The notes below the pieces were generated by a model. It made no database searches. It was not told the DNA's origin and saw nothing but the letters and a program-made list of their open reading frames with translations. A stretch of 64,000 bases of DNA from Ruminococcaceae bacterium AM07-15 (GTDB taxonomy: Bacteria > Bacillota > Clostridia > Oscillospirales > Butyricicoccaceae): contig QUDE01000001.1 in assembly GCA_003477405.1 (NCBI GenBank), positions 62,001 to 126,000 of the forward strand, written 5' to 3'. The position numbers and the translations under genes were made by a program. Shown here piece after piece: positions 26,066-36,060 of the stretch; the first letter of the stretch is position 1, and the number at the start of each line of letters is the position of its first letter.

Positions 26066-26598
26066 GGTTTCCATCTCCTTTCAAATTGGCGGCGGGAAAG
26101 AATGTATTCCCACCCCGCCTGCCATTGTCCTTCCCGAAGAAAAAGCCCCGGGCGGGGCTCTTTTTGCCGTCTCATGCCCAGCTTTTCCAAAAGCCGGATG
26201 CTGGGCTCATTGGAAAAGCTGCAGAAAGCCACGGCCTGCTTCATCTGCTGCTCTGCAAACCCATACTGAAGCAGTCCCTGGCAGCTTTCCAGGGCATAAC
26301 CATGGCCCCAATGGGCGGGATGAAAGGCATAGCTCAGCTCCCGCACTCCTTTGCCCCGCTCGGGAAGGGGAGAAAGGCGCAGTTTACCCATCAGAGGGCC
26401 TTCCTCATCTCCCAGACAGCAGGCCCAGATGTCTTGGGCCTTTTCCCACAGCAGGCTGAGATGGATGCATTCCTCCAGGCTTTCCGCCCTTCCCCACTCC
26501 CGGGCCACTGCTTCTTGGTTCAGCAGCTGCCAAAGCTCCTCCCCATCGGTGCGGCGAAAGGGACGCAGGGTCAGGCGTGGGAGGGTGATGATTTCCAT
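26062..26598 (-). CDS. GNAT-family acetyltransferase
   Basis: Predicted N-acetyltransferase of 178 residues of the RimJ/RimL type: LPRLTLRPFRRTDGEELWQL at the start, ELSYAFHPAHWGHGYALESC as the acetyl-CoA pyrophosphate loop region near 101-120, and SNEPSIRLLEKLGMR near 139-153. It begins four bases after the helicase stop and overlaps the SDR gene, so helicase, acetyltransferase and SDR form an operon. Substrate unknown. Confidence 0.87.
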   Translation of the reverse strand: MEIITLPRLTLRPFRRTDGEELWQLLNQEAVAREWGRAESLEECIHLSLLWEKAQDIWACCLGDEEGPLMGKLRLSPLPERGKGVRELSYAFHPAHWGHGYALESCQGLLQYGFAEQQMKQAVAFCSFSNEPSIRLLEKLGMRRQKEPRPGLFLREGQWQAGWEYILSRRQFERRWKP

Positions 26599-26602
26599 GC
26601 TT

Positions 26603-27973
<1,371 letters not shown>

Positions 27974-28012
27974 CTCTTTTTTACCAATCTTTCTTTTGAT
28001 ATTTTTTAATGA

Positions 28013-28043
28013 TGCCCCCTTTTCCGCATGGGAAAAGGGGGCA
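28013..28043. terminator. Terminator between the EamA and helicase genes
   Basis: TGCCCCCTTTTCC-gcat-GGGAAAAGGGGGCA, a 13-bp perfect stem, 40 bases before the helicase start. Confidence 0.8.
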
Positions 28044-28104
28044 GTGTTTCAGCCTTCTATGGTATAGTATACCGGATTTTTTTTCTTTCAGCAAGAAGCC
28101 GCCG

Positions 28105-28986
28105 TTACAGGTTGATGAGCACCATGGCACACAGGGTCAAAAGAGCGGCGGCCCGCTCCTTTTTCCCCAGTTTTTCCTGGAAGAACAGGAAGCTGCCCAG
28201 CAAAATCACCGCCACCGAGCCGGCGCTGTACACCGGGAACACCACAGCGGCGGGCAATTCGGCCAGAGCCCGCAGCAAAAAGAAGGGAGAGAGCAGATTG
28301 GGCACGCCGATACACACTCCCAGCAAAACGGAAAATTTGTCCCAATGGGGCCGTTTTTTCACCAGTGTCCGCAGACTGAGCAGAAGCGCCACCAGGAAGA
28401 TCACCGAGAGGAAGTGGTTTTGGTAATCAGAAAGGCCATAGTGCTCATAGATCTTGGTCATAAACTCGGCCAGCCCGGAAAAGAGGAAGGTGAGCAGCAG
28501 CCACAGCATGCCGCCGCCTTTTCGCTCGCCCCCCAGGTTGACCAGCACAATGGAGCCCAGAGCCAGCAGAATGCCCACCCATTTCATGGGAGTGGGGTAT
28601 TCCTTCCAGGCCACCACCGACACCAGCATGGGCAGCAGGATGCCCAGCTTGCTGAACATTCCCGCAAGGGAAGCGCCATTTTGATGGATGGCCCGTTGGT
28701 AGGAAATGAAGCTGATCAGATACAGGCCGCCGGTGAAGCATCCCAGCCAGATGGCCAGAGCCATACTGCCCTCCGGGGTCTTTCCCCCCAGGGAGCCCCA
28801 GAAGGCAGACAGATCGGGCAGAAAAAAGTTTGGGCCTTGAAAAAGCACCATGGCCCCGGAGCACAGGGCCGCCGTCAGATAATTGACGGTGGTGATGACG
28901 CTGCCGCTGGCCCCCACCCGGGCGGCCACTTTGAACAAAAGGGCGATGGAGGCACTGGCACACACCGCCAAAAGCAAATAAAACAT
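28105..28986 (-). CDS. EamA/DMT-family transporter
   Basis: Inner-membrane exporter of the drug/metabolite superfamily, 293 residues with about ten hydrophobic segments arranged as two EamA repeats. The N-terminus FYLLLAVCASASIALLFKVA and the mid-region FSKLGILLPMLVSVVAWKEY are typical. Substrate unknown; members move amino acids, sugars phosphates or metabolites. It lies 21 bases after the CcdA-TlpA gene, same strand, so the two are probably cotranscribed. Confidence 0.88.
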   Translation of the reverse strand: MFYLLLAVCASASIALLFKVAARVGASGSVITTVNYLTAALCSGAMVLFQGPNFFLPDLSAFWGSLGGKTPEGSMALAIWLGCFTGGLYLISFISYQRAIHQNGASLAGMFSKLGILLPMLVSVVAWKEYPTPMKWVGILLALGSIVLVNLGGERKGGGMLWLLLTFLFSGLAEFMTKIYEHYGLSDYQNHFLSVIFLVALLLSLRTLVKKRPHWDKFSVLLGVCIGVPNLLSPFFLLRALAELPAAVVFPVYSAGSVAVILLGSFLFFQEKLGKKERAAALLTLCAMVLINL

Positions 28987-29007
28987 TCTTCCCCACTCTC
29001 TCTTTCT

Positions 29008-30294
29008 TTATTTTTCCCCGGCCTGTTTGGTCTGGGAGATGAAGTTTTCCATGGTGCCCCGGGTCAGTGTGCCGGTGGCATAGCCATAGACCTTTCCCTC
29101 TTCTGTGATCATAAAGGTGGTGGGAAAGGCCGAGACACCGTATTGCAGGAACACCTGGCCGGTCTCATCCATGGCCGTGGGATAGGTGTATCCTTCTTCT
29201 TCCAGAAAGGACACCACTTCCTCTGTGGTCACATCGGCGTTCTGAGGCTGGGAGGAGGTTTTGGGATTGGCCACGCCCAGAATCACCACATCCTCCTGGT
29301 TTTTGCCATAGTCCTCATACACCGCCTGAAGATCGGGCATCTCCATTTTGCAGGGTTTGCACCAGGTGGCCCAGAAGTTGAGCAGCACCACTTTCCCCCT
29401 GTAATCGGACAGGGTGTGGCGCACGCCGTTCTGGTCGGTGAGGGTAAAGTCCGGGGCATCGGGAAGTTCACGGGAGGCAGAGTCCTGGTTTTCTTTCTCC
29501 TCTTCTGATTCTTTTCTGGCCTCCTCTTCTTTTTCCTGCTCCTGGGTCTGGGCTGTGCTTCCGCCGGTGAAGGAGGAAAGATAGCCGGTGATGCCATTCA
29601 TAAAGCCGGTGAGGGTCATCACACCTAAAAGGATCATGAGCACAGCGCCGATCTTCACCGAATAGGCCATCACTTTTCCATGGCGTTTGAAAAACTCCAA
29701 CACTTTGGAGGTGAAAAGACCCACCAGGAGAAAGGGTATTACAAAGCCCAGGGTATAAACCCCGATGAGCAGGTAGCCGGAAGCGGGAGAGGCGGCGGTG
29801 GAGACCATCAGCAGCACACTGGCCAGGGCTGGGCCTACACAGGGCGTCCAGGCAAAGCTGAAGGTGAATCCCAACAGCCAGGCCACAAAGGGGTTCATGG
29901 GCAATTTGTCCAGCCGGAGGTGGAACCGCTTTTCCTGCTCCAGCTTCTGGCTTTTGCCCAGGAAACCCGTTTGGTAAATGCCCAGGAAGATCATGAGAAC
30001 ACCGCTGATGCGGGCAAAAAGCAGCCGGTTTCCCGAGAAGAACCGGCCCAGGGCGGAAAAGCCCAGCCCCAGGGAAAAGAAGGCGAAGCTCACCCCCAGC
30101 ACAAAGCAGAAGGTGTTGACCATCACGCGGCCCCGGGGATAGGAGAGGGTGCCGTCCGGTTCGGTCTTGGCCCCGCCCGCCAGATAACTCACATACAAAG
30201 GCACCAGCGGCAGCACACAGGGGGAAAAGAAACTGAGGAGTCCCTGCAGAAACACCGTCAGCGCCGGAATTCCTGTTTCGATGGATAAGTTCAT
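29008..30294 (-). CDS. CcdA-TlpA fusion: thiol-disulfide relay protein
   Basis: A 428-residue membrane protein joining two parts of an extracytoplasmic redox relay. Residues 1 to about 240 form a CcdA/DsbD-beta membrane domain with its two conserved cysteines in FFSPCVLPL (C26) and AWTPCVGPAL. A charged Glu/Lys-rich linker (about 248-285) leads to a TlpA/ResA thioredoxin-like domain with FWATWCKPCKMEMPDL and cis-Pro in SAFPTTFMI. CcdA takes electrons from cytoplasmic thioredoxin and passes them to the outer domain. ATG 30294 has GGAGGA upstream. No cytochrome c genes are seen here; the client proteins are unknown. Confidence 0.93.
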   Translation of the reverse strand: MNLSIETGIPALTVFLQGLLSFFSPCVLPLVPLYVSYLAGGAKTEPDGTLSYPRGRVMVNTFCFVLGVSFAFFSLGLGFSALGRFFSGNRLLFARISGVLMIFLGIYQTGFLGKSQKLEQEKRFHLRLDKLPMNPFVAWLLGFTFSFAWTPCVGPALASVLLMVSTAASPASGYLLIGVYTLGFVIPFLLVGLFTSKVLEFFKRHGKVMAYSVKIGAVLMILLGVMTLTGFMNGITGYLSSFTGGSTAQTQEQEKEEEARKESEEEKENQDSASRELPDAPDFTLTDQNGVRHTLSDYRGKVVLLNFWATWCKPCKMEMPDLQAVYEDYGKNQEDVVILGVANPKTSSQPQNADVTTEEVVSFLEEEGYTYPTAMDETGQVFLQYGVSAFPTTFMITEEGKVYGYATGTLTRGTMENFISQTKQAGEK

Positions 30295-30429
30295 AGCATT
30301 CCTCCAATGGGATGTTCTGTTGCTCACGCCCTTACAGTGTACCAAAGGCCGGGGAAAAATCCTAGGGGGAGAAACAAAAATTTTCCCGCCCTGGGTACTT
30401 GGTTTGTCCCCCAAATGCCTGGCAAAGCA

Positions 30430-30458
30430 AAAAGGCCCGCCATTCTGGCGGGCCTTTT
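30430..30458 (-). terminator. Terminator of the MATE-flavoprotein operon
   Basis: AAAAGGCCCGCC-attc-TGGCGGGCCTTTT perfect palindrome, 24 bases after the flavoprotein stop. Confidence 0.88.
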
Positions 30459-30481
30459 GGAATCGGGGCAGTTGCGGATAT

Positions 30482-31027
30482 TTATTTGACAAGGTTTTCA
30501 GCAGCTTGGCTCAGCTTTTCCTCCAGGCCGGGCTGTTTCATCACTTCTCCGGCCTCCCATGCGGAAAAGCTCAGCTGGAAGGATGTTTCCCAATCCAGAT
30601 AATCGGCGATGCAGGAGAATTGTCGGCCGATCAGCTCATATTGGGGATCGGTCTGCGCATTGGCTCCCACCACCAATACGCCGATTTTCTTGTTCATTTT
30701 GTGGAAGGGTCCATCCTGAGAGTAGAATTTATCCACCACCATTTTTAGCTGGGCGGACATTCCCCACCAGTAAACCGGAGTGCCGAAGACCACAGCGTCG
30801 ACCTGGGCGATCTGGTCTATCACCTGTGCGGAGTCTTGGTCCATGACGCACCGGCCTCCGTTTTTCTTGCAGGCGTCGCAGGCCTGGCAGCCGGTGAGTT
30901 TCAGATTGCACACATCCACAAACTGGGTCTGCGCTCCCAGAGCGTGGAGCTTTTCCTCCAAAAGACGCAGAGCGCTGTGGGTGTTCCCGGTGTGCCGGGG
31001 GCTTCCGTTGAGGATCAAAATGTTCAT
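30482..31027 (-). CDS. NAD(P)H-dependent FMN reductase, iron-sulfur flavoprotein type
   Basis: Flavodoxin-fold oxidoreductase of 181 residues: NILILNGSPRHTGNTHSAL at 2-20 is the FMN phosphate loop, GTPVYWWGMSAQLKMVVDKF the second FMN block. Four cysteines C47, C50, C53, C60 (CQACDACKKNGGRC) match the compact CX2CX2CXnC motif of iron-sulfur flavoproteins, so a 4Fe-4S cluster is likely. ATG 31027 overlaps the MATE stop as ATGA. Partner and substrate are unknown; paired expression with an efflux pump hints at redox or drug stress. Confidence 0.88.
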   Translation of the reverse strand: MNILILNGSPRHTGNTHSALRLLEEKLHALGAQTQFVDVCNLKLTGCQACDACKKNGGRCVMDQDSAQVIDQIAQVDAVVFGTPVYWWGMSAQLKMVVDKFYSQDGPFHKMNKKIGVLVVGANAQTDPQYELIGRQFSCIADYLDWETSFQLSFSAWEAGEVMKQPGLEEKLSQAAENLVK

Positions 31028-32403
31028 GCTGCGTTCTCCCTTCTTGTTTTCCGTTCCGGCATGGCTTTCACAGATGCCACTCCCGGAGGATTTTTTCGCA
31101 AATAGAACCAGAAGACCAAAGAAGTCAAAAACCATGTGACCGGATAGATCCAATAAACCACCTGGATGCTGTGGAACAGGGGAATCAGAATGGCCAGCGC
31201 CGCCACGCGGAGGGCGCACCACAGAGCCATCAGAATGACCATGGGTGCCACCGAGCGTCCCGATCCCCGAAGCACGGCCGATGCACCGTGGGAATAGGCC
31301 AGAAGGCAGTAAAACAGCGCCGCGCTGCGGGCCTTTTCGGTGCCGAAGGCCACCACCTGGGGATTCTGGTCAAAGGCCCGGATCAGGTGAGGGGCAAACA
31401 GAAACACCACGATCCCCACGCTCTGGGCCAGCAGCACAGCGGCCCCGATTCCCAGAGCGCCGCCCCGGCGGGCCCGTTGGGTTTCCCCGGCTCCCAGGTT
31501 TTGCCCCACAAAGGTGGTCAGCGCCATGGTCAGGCTGTTGATGGGGAGAAAGGCAAATCCCTCCACTTTGGAATAAGCTCCCACACCGGCCATGGCCATG
31601 GGCCCGAATACATTGATGTTGGCCTGGATCACTACATTGGCAAAAGCGATAATGGAATTCTGCACGCCAGAGGGCAGGCCGATCTGGATGATCTGGCGGA
31701 ACATTTCCTTGTCCAGGGCGATCTTGTTCAGTTCGATGCGGAAAGTGTCCTTGGTGCGCACAAGCTGCACAAGGCAAAGAAATGCGCTGACCAGCTGGGC
31801 GATGACGGTGGCCAGAGCGGCTCCTTCCACGCCAGTATGGAGCACGCCGATGAAAAACAGATCCAGCACCACATTGATCACCGAAGAGATCATCAGATAG
31901 TAGAGAGGATGCTTGCTGTCCCCCACTGCCTGGAGGATGCCCACAAAGATATTGTACATCACAAAACCCAGAGATCCGGCAAAATACAGCCGCAAATAAG
32001 TGATGGAATCGGCCATCACATTTTGGGGCGTATCCATCCATTGGAGGATCTGAGGGGTCAGGAGCACGCCGATCGCGGTCATGGCCGCCCCGGCCAACAA
32101 GCCAAAAGCCACGGTGGTGTGGATAGCGGCTTTCATCTTTTGTTCTTCCTGGGCGCCGAAGTACCGGGCGATTACCACCCCGGCCCCCAGGGCAATGCCG
32201 CTGAGAAAACCGATGAGCATGAAGATCAAGGCACTGGAGGAGCTGACGGCCGCCAAAGGGCCACTGCCCAGGAAATTCCCCACGATCAGGGAGTCTGCCG
32301 TGTTGTACAGTTGCTGAAACAGGTTGCCTAAGAAAATGGGCAGAGCAAAAACCGCCAAAGTTTTGCCGATTTTTCCTTCTGTCATGGGTTTTTGCTGGTG
32401 CAA
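31024..32403 (-). CDS. MATE-family efflux transporter
   Basis: Multidrug/sodium antiporter of about 459 residues with twelve predicted membrane segments; LAVFALPIFLGNLFQQLYNT and ADSLIVGNFLGSGPLAAVS are classic MATE N-terminal blocks, with an equivalent block in the second half near QIGLPSGVQNSIIAFANV. I chose TTG 32403 since GGGAGGG lies eight bases upstream; a GTG at 32442 has no ribosome site and would lie five bases from the predicted transcript start; ATG 32385 is also possible. First gene of a two-gene operon with the flavoprotein. Confidence 0.92.
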   Translation of the reverse strand: MHQQKPMTEGKIGKTLAVFALPIFLGNLFQQLYNTADSLIVGNFLGSGPLAAVSSSSALIFMLIGFLSGIALGAGVVIARYFGAQEEQKMKAAIHTTVAFGLLAGAAMTAIGVLLTPQILQWMDTPQNVMADSITYLRLYFAGSLGFVMYNIFVGILQAVGDSKHPLYYLMISSVINVVLDLFFIGVLHTGVEGAALATVIAQLVSAFLCLVQLVRTKDTFRIELNKIALDKEMFRQIIQIGLPSGVQNSIIAFANVVIQANINVFGPMAMAGVGAYSKVEGFAFLPINSLTMALTTFVGQNLGAGETQRARRGGALGIGAAVLLAQSVGIVVFLFAPHLIRAFDQNPQVVAFGTEKARSAALFYCLLAYSHGASAVLRGSGRSVAPMVILMALWCALRVAALAILIPLFHSIQVVYWIYPVTWFLTSLVFWFYLRKNPPGVASVKAMPERKTRRENAA

Positions 32404-32453
32404 ATGCTTTCCCTCCCACTGGAATGTTTCGATGGTGTTCACCGTGCTGTTTT

Positions 32454-32482
32454 ATTATAGGTCCACAGCAAAAAAGCCACAA
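32454..32482 (-). promoter_or_regulatory. Candidate promoter of the MATE-flavoprotein operon
   Basis: TTGTGG (32482-32477), 17-base spacer, TATAAT (32459-32454) on the - strand. Confidence 0.7.
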
Positions 32483-32542
32483 GTACGCAGTTTTTTTGTT
32501 CCTGATGAAAAAATAGTGCCTCAGTGAAATGAATTTCTCCAT

Positions 32543-32582
32543 AAAAAAGCGGCCTGCCCTCTGTTGCGAGAGCAGGCCATAT
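32543..32582 (-). terminator. Terminator after the serpin remnant
   Basis: On the - strand GGCCTGCTCTCG-caac-AGAGGGCAGGCC followed by GCTTTTTTAT, ten bases after the remnant's stop codon. A normal gene end. Confidence 0.85.
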
Positions 32583-32591
32583 TGCTGTTTG

Positions 32592-32883
32592 TCAGGAGGG
32601 CCGGTATACCGCACCCACAAAAAGGGGAAGGCCGTCATTGCTGGTGATGACAAAAAGGAAAGGCCGATCAAGCACAAACTCCACTTCTTCTTTCGGGGGC
32701 GTCCCATTTCCGGGAGGAGGTGCTGCCTTTGGGGTGGGAAGCCATCCGGGGATAGGTGGCCTTTTGAAGGGCAAAGGAATCCGAAGGGGAGCGGCCCCGG
32801 AAAAAGAAAACAACACCGGCGGCCACGGCCAGAAAAAGGGCGCAGCCCATCAAAGAAAAAATCCGTTTCTTTGGAAGCTTCAT
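32592..32883 (-). pseudogene. Serpin remnant with large internal deletion
   Basis: The two ends of a secreted serpin gene are joined. From ATG 32883 (GAGGTG site upstream) the frame gives a signal/anchor (RIFSLMGCALFLAVAAGVVF) and a mature start ending in ATYPRMASHP, then shifts. In another frame, 32592 to about 32700, the product reads EEVEFVLDRPFLFVITSNDG and then LPLFVGAVYRPS, the C-terminal serpin signature (F-x-x-DRPFLF-x-I ... LF-x-G). About 300 residues of the serpin body are missing between them. Ribosome site, start, stop and terminator remain, so decay looks recent. Identification of the N-terminal part as serpin is by context. Confidence 0.8.
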
Positions 32884-32947
32884 AGAAAGCACCTCTTTTC
32901 TGATTTATTAGACGAAAACGGAAGAGGAAAGTTCCCGGAAAAAAGTT

Positions 32948-32971
32948 GCCCCTCCGGAAAACGGAGGGGCA
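32948..32971 (-). terminator. Terminator of the SLH surface protein gene
   Basis: GCCCCTCCG-ttttc-CGGAGGGGC on the - strand followed by AACTTTTTT, seven bases after the stop. Confidence 0.88.
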
Positions 32972-32977
32972 GCATAT

Positions 32978-34948
32978 TCAGATAATCTGGCGCAGGTCAC
33001 GGTCGGCGATACGGGTGAGAATGGCCGCGGCCTCCGAGCGGAGAATGGGAGAAGCGGGCTGGTAGACCCGGCCTTTTTCGGTGATGCTTCCCACGATGAT
33101 TCCCGCCTTCCCCAGCAGCTTCACCGCCTGGGGATTCTGGCAGGAAGAAATGTCCGCAAAAGAGATGTCCGGGTTCCGTTCTTCCAGAGCACTCTGGGGC
33201 AGCACCCGGCTGAACACCAGGGCGAACAGATCCCGGTCGGCCGGGGCGTTCATCTGGTAATTCCGGTCGATCAGTCCATTTTCCATGGCGTAATCCACAT
33301 ATTTCTGATACCAGGGGCCGCTGCCGGTGTTGGGCAGATCGCTCTCACCGGTGTGGTAGCGCAGATGGACCCGGCAGGCCAGGGCCAGCATTTCGGCCAC
33401 CGTCAGCTGATTGCTGGGATAGAAGCGGCCTTTTTCAGCTCCCTGCATCAGACCCAACCGGGTAGCAGAGCGCACATTGGCATAAAACCATTGATTGGAA
33501 ACCACATCGTCATAGCCTTTCCAGGCCCAGTTGTCATAGACGAAGTTTTGCAGCAGGCCGGAGGGCAGTTCTTCTTCAGGGGAGACGAAATACGCCGTGA
33601 TGGTGCAGGGGCCGGTGATTCCCTGGAAAATCAGGGTATCCCCTTCCCGGGTAAAGGCAAAGTTGGATTCTGCTGCATCCAGGGTGCAGCCGGGAATGGC
33701 CCCTTCCAGATTCATGCGGAAATTGGGGCTTTCATTTTCATATTCCCTCACATCGGTTTCTTTCCCGTCCACATACACATGGAGGGTAACGGTGTAATCT
33801 GTAACAGGGATTTTCTCCCAATGGGCATAGAGGGAAGATGGGGGCGTGGCAGGCACCGCATCTCCGGCGGAAACCCGCTGGGCGCTGGAGGAAGTGCCGG
33901 TATACCAGCCGGTGAAGGTGTAGCCTTCCCGCACCGGTGTGGGGAGGGCGGGATAGGTTTTCCCCAGCGTCACCGAGATGAAACTGGGCGACACCGAGCC
34001 GCCGTTTCCGTTGAGAAGCACGGAAACAGGCTTGATGCTGGTTCCCTTTGTGGTGAAATACAGGGAAGCGCTGGTATACTCTTTTCCGTTCACCGTGACG
34101 AAAAAGCGGTAGTTGTAGGTGGTGCCGGGCTGCAATGTGATGCCGCATTCTTTATTCAGGTCAAACCAGATGTGGAACTGATCCAGGCTGTCCGACACAT
34201 TGGTCACATTCATTTTAAATTCGTCCACCAGGTTATTTTCCTGATAGATGCGGATACCGGCGATGGACACATGGCTTCCGGCGGTCTTTTTGCACAGAAT
34301 CACCGGGCAGGCATTGGTTTCGGTGACGAAATACTTGCTGGTGTAGTTGGGGTCGGTGGTGGAGAGGAATTTCACTTCCACCGGCTCCGGCGTGGTCGTT
34401 CCACCGGAAGAAAGGTGGAGCACCTTGGCGCCCATATCGCAATCCAGAGTGTGCTCATAGGCGGTGTTCACGCTCAGGCGGTAGGGCTGGTTGTTCATAG
34501 CGGCGTTGTGGGCATAGAAGGTGGCCCGGCCTTTGCTGTCATAGCCGCCGCACAGCAGGATGTGGGGGCCTTTCTGATGGGTGTTGCACCACTGAAGCAC
34601 CACATCGCCAGGGGCCAGGATGCTGCCGTTGTCCTTTTTGTAGGCATAGCCATCGGAGGCCAAGCGCAACGTCTTACCGGATACGCCGGTGGCTTTGGAA
34701 ATGGCGTTATAGCAGCTGGTAGTGGTTTTGATCACCGAGATATTGGCGCCGCCTGCGATGGCGCACCGGGCCACAAACTCGGCGCACAGCCCCTGTCCGT
34801 CATTCCAGTGGGCCTTGGCATATGCCAGGGCTTTGTCCGCATTGTAAGAAGCGGCCCGGGCGGGAATCCCCGGCAGGATCATGGGGCACAGCAGCAGAAG
34901 GGCCAGCAAAAAACACAGGGAACGGATGCAAAGAGGTTTTCTGGTCAT
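32978..34948 (-). CDS. Surface protein: amidase-like domain, InlB-type repeat, SLH domains
   Basis: Secreted 656-residue protein. Signal peptide 1 to about 33 (cut near ARA-AS). Residues 35-180 resemble a putative amidase or NlpC/P60-like fold with Cys in QGLCAEFVARC and His in GPHILLCGG. A fibronectin-like segment follows, then a Listeria-Bacteroides (InlB B-type) repeat at about 315-385 with VREGYTFTGWYTG, a second small beta domain, and three C-terminal SLH-like repeats (about 475-656) that bind secondary cell wall polymers. Probably a wall-anchored hydrolase or adhesin. It is monocistronic. Confidence 0.85.
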   Translation of the reverse strand: MTRKPLCIRSLCFLLALLLLCPMILPGIPARAASYNADKALAYAKAHWNDGQGLCAEFVARCAIAGGANISVIKTTTSCYNAISKATGVSGKTLRLASDGYAYKKDNGSILAPGDVVLQWCNTHQKGPHILLCGGYDSKGRATFYAHNAAMNNQPYRLSVNTAYEHTLDCDMGAKVLHLSSGGTTTPEPVEVKFLSTTDPNYTSKYFVTETNACPVILCKKTAGSHVSIAGIRIYQENNLVDEFKMNVTNVSDSLDQFHIWFDLNKECGITLQPGTTYNYRFFVTVNGKEYTSASLYFTTKGTSIKPVSVLLNGNGGSVSPSFISVTLGKTYPALPTPVREGYTFTGWYTGTSSSAQRVSAGDAVPATPPSSLYAHWEKIPVTDYTVTLHVYVDGKETDVREYENESPNFRMNLEGAIPGCTLDAAESNFAFTREGDTLIFQGITGPCTITAYFVSPEEELPSGLLQNFVYDNWAWKGYDDVVSNQWFYANVRSATRLGLMQGAEKGRFYPSNQLTVAEMLALACRVHLRYHTGESDLPNTGSGPWYQKYVDYAMENGLIDRNYQMNAPADRDLFALVFSRVLPQSALEERNPDISFADISSCQNPQAVKLLGKAGIIVGSITEKGRVYQPASPILRSEAAAILTRIADRDLRQII

Positions 34949-35054
34949 GTCACATTCCTCCTTGGGTGCTCAAAAAAACACCCGGTTTCTTAACAATATC
35001 ATACAGGATATTTCTGGACGATGCAATCGCCATTTCTCTTTTTCGGAAAAAAGA

Positions 35055-35079
35055 AAAGCGCCCCTTTATGGGCGCTTTC
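35055..35079 (-). terminator. Terminator of the XRE regulator gene
   Basis: AAAGCGCCC-ataaa-GGGGCGCTTT on the - strand followed by TCTTTTTT; overlaps the stop codon. Confidence 0.85.
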
Positions 35080-35443
35080 AGCTTCTTGTTTTCTTTTTGG
35101 TGCTTTGGTCGGCCAGGGCCAGGATTTCCAGCTGTTTCAGAAGAAGTTCCTGGACCTTGTCCAGATATTGGGGAGGGATGTGGGAAAGCTGCTCGGAAAG
35201 CTCCACTTTTTCTGTTTTTTCCTCCCAAAGCAGCCGGTCGGCAGAAATCCCCAGCACTTCACAGATCTTTTTTATATTTGTTAAGGAAACACCTACAAAT
35301 CCTAATTCGGCATCGGCTAAAAAGCGAGGTGTAATACCGACAAGTTCGGCCAATTTTTCTCTGCTTATGTTCAGTTTTTCTCTGTAAAACCGGATATTTT
35401 CACCAACTAGTATGTTTATTTCTTTCTTTTCCGACGCTCTCAA
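35078..35443 (-). CDS. XRE-family helix-turn-helix regulator
   Basis: A 121-residue DNA-binding protein with a Cro/C1 helix-turn-helix at about 13-70 (NIRFYREKLNISREKLAELV, then GITPRFLADAELG and SLTNIKKICEVLGISADRLL) and a Leu/Glu-rich C-terminal helix that may dimerise. The start is TTG 35443 with GAGGGTGG five bases upstream. It is divergent from the SLOG gene and the 130-base AT-rich region between them is a likely operator. Such small clostridial regulators have varied roles. Confidence 0.87.
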   Translation of the reverse strand: MRASEKKEINILVGENIRFYREKLNISREKLAELVGITPRFLADAELGFVGVSLTNIKKICEVLGISADRLLWEEKTEKVELSEQLSHIPPQYLDKVQELLLKQLEILALADQSTKKKTRS

Positions 35444-35498
35444 GTTTCCACCCTCTATCGATTTCGTCTATTACTACAAGTTTATAGGTGGGTATTGA

Positions 35499-35527
35499 TG
35501 GACAAAATGGAGTATTAAAAGTATAAT
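35499..35527 (+). promoter_or_regulatory. Candidate promoter of the SLOG gene
   Basis: TGGACA (35499-35504), 17-base spacer, TATAAT (35522-35527) on the + strand in the divergent intergenic region. Confidence 0.6.
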
Positions 35528-35573
35528 TATGATGGTTAATAAACGATTTATTATGTAAAGAGAGTGAAATTTT

Positions 35574-36050
35574 ATGGCATTGCCGGACAGGATGGTCTGT
35601 TTTACAGGGCACAGAGAATTGAAAGAAGATCCAGAACTCCTATTTTATAAGGTGTTGGAAAAAACCGAGCAGCTGATCCGGCAAGGGTATGTTTATTTTG
35701 CCGCCGGAGGCGCCCGGGGCTTTGACGCTATTGCGGCCCAGGCCGTGCTGAAGCTGGAAGAAAAATATCCTCACATCCGCCTGATTCTGGTTCTTCCCTT
35801 CCCCCAACCCTATGTGCGGGAGGGCGGATGGACCCAGGAGGACATCCGGCAGCACGAAGAACACAAAAAAAGAGCCTTCCAGGTGATTTATACCCGGAAG
35901 GCTTATGGTGTGGGCTGTTATTATCACAGAAATCGTTACTTGGTGGATTTTTCTTCCGTCTGCCTGTGCTATCAATACAAAAACACCGGTGGAACGGCTT
36001 ATACAGTGAGCTATGCCAGGGAAAAAGGACGGAAGATCATTCCCATCTGA
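35574..36050 (+). CDS. SLOG-family protein (DUF1273/YpsA-like)
   Basis: A 158-residue Rossmann-like protein. VCFTGHRELKEDPELLFYK at the N-terminus and FAAGGARGFDAIAAQAVL near 42-59 are the nucleotide-binding blocks of the SLOG/YpsA group; NTGGTAYTVSYAREKGRKII at the end is typical too. Such proteins bind nucleotides or derived signals; YpsA affects cell division in Bacillus, but the function of this branch is not known. Divergent from the XRE gene and convergent with rlmD (gap ten bases). Confidence 0.85.
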   Translation: MALPDRMVCFTGHRELKEDPELLFYKVLEKTEQLIRQGYVYFAAGGARGFDAIAAQAVLKLEEKYPHIRLILVLPFPQPYVREGGWTQEDIRQHEEHKKRAFQVIYTRKAYGVGCYYHRNRYLVDFSSVCLCYQYKNTGGTAYTVSYAREKGRKIIPI

Positions 36051-36060
36051 TCAGAAAGGC

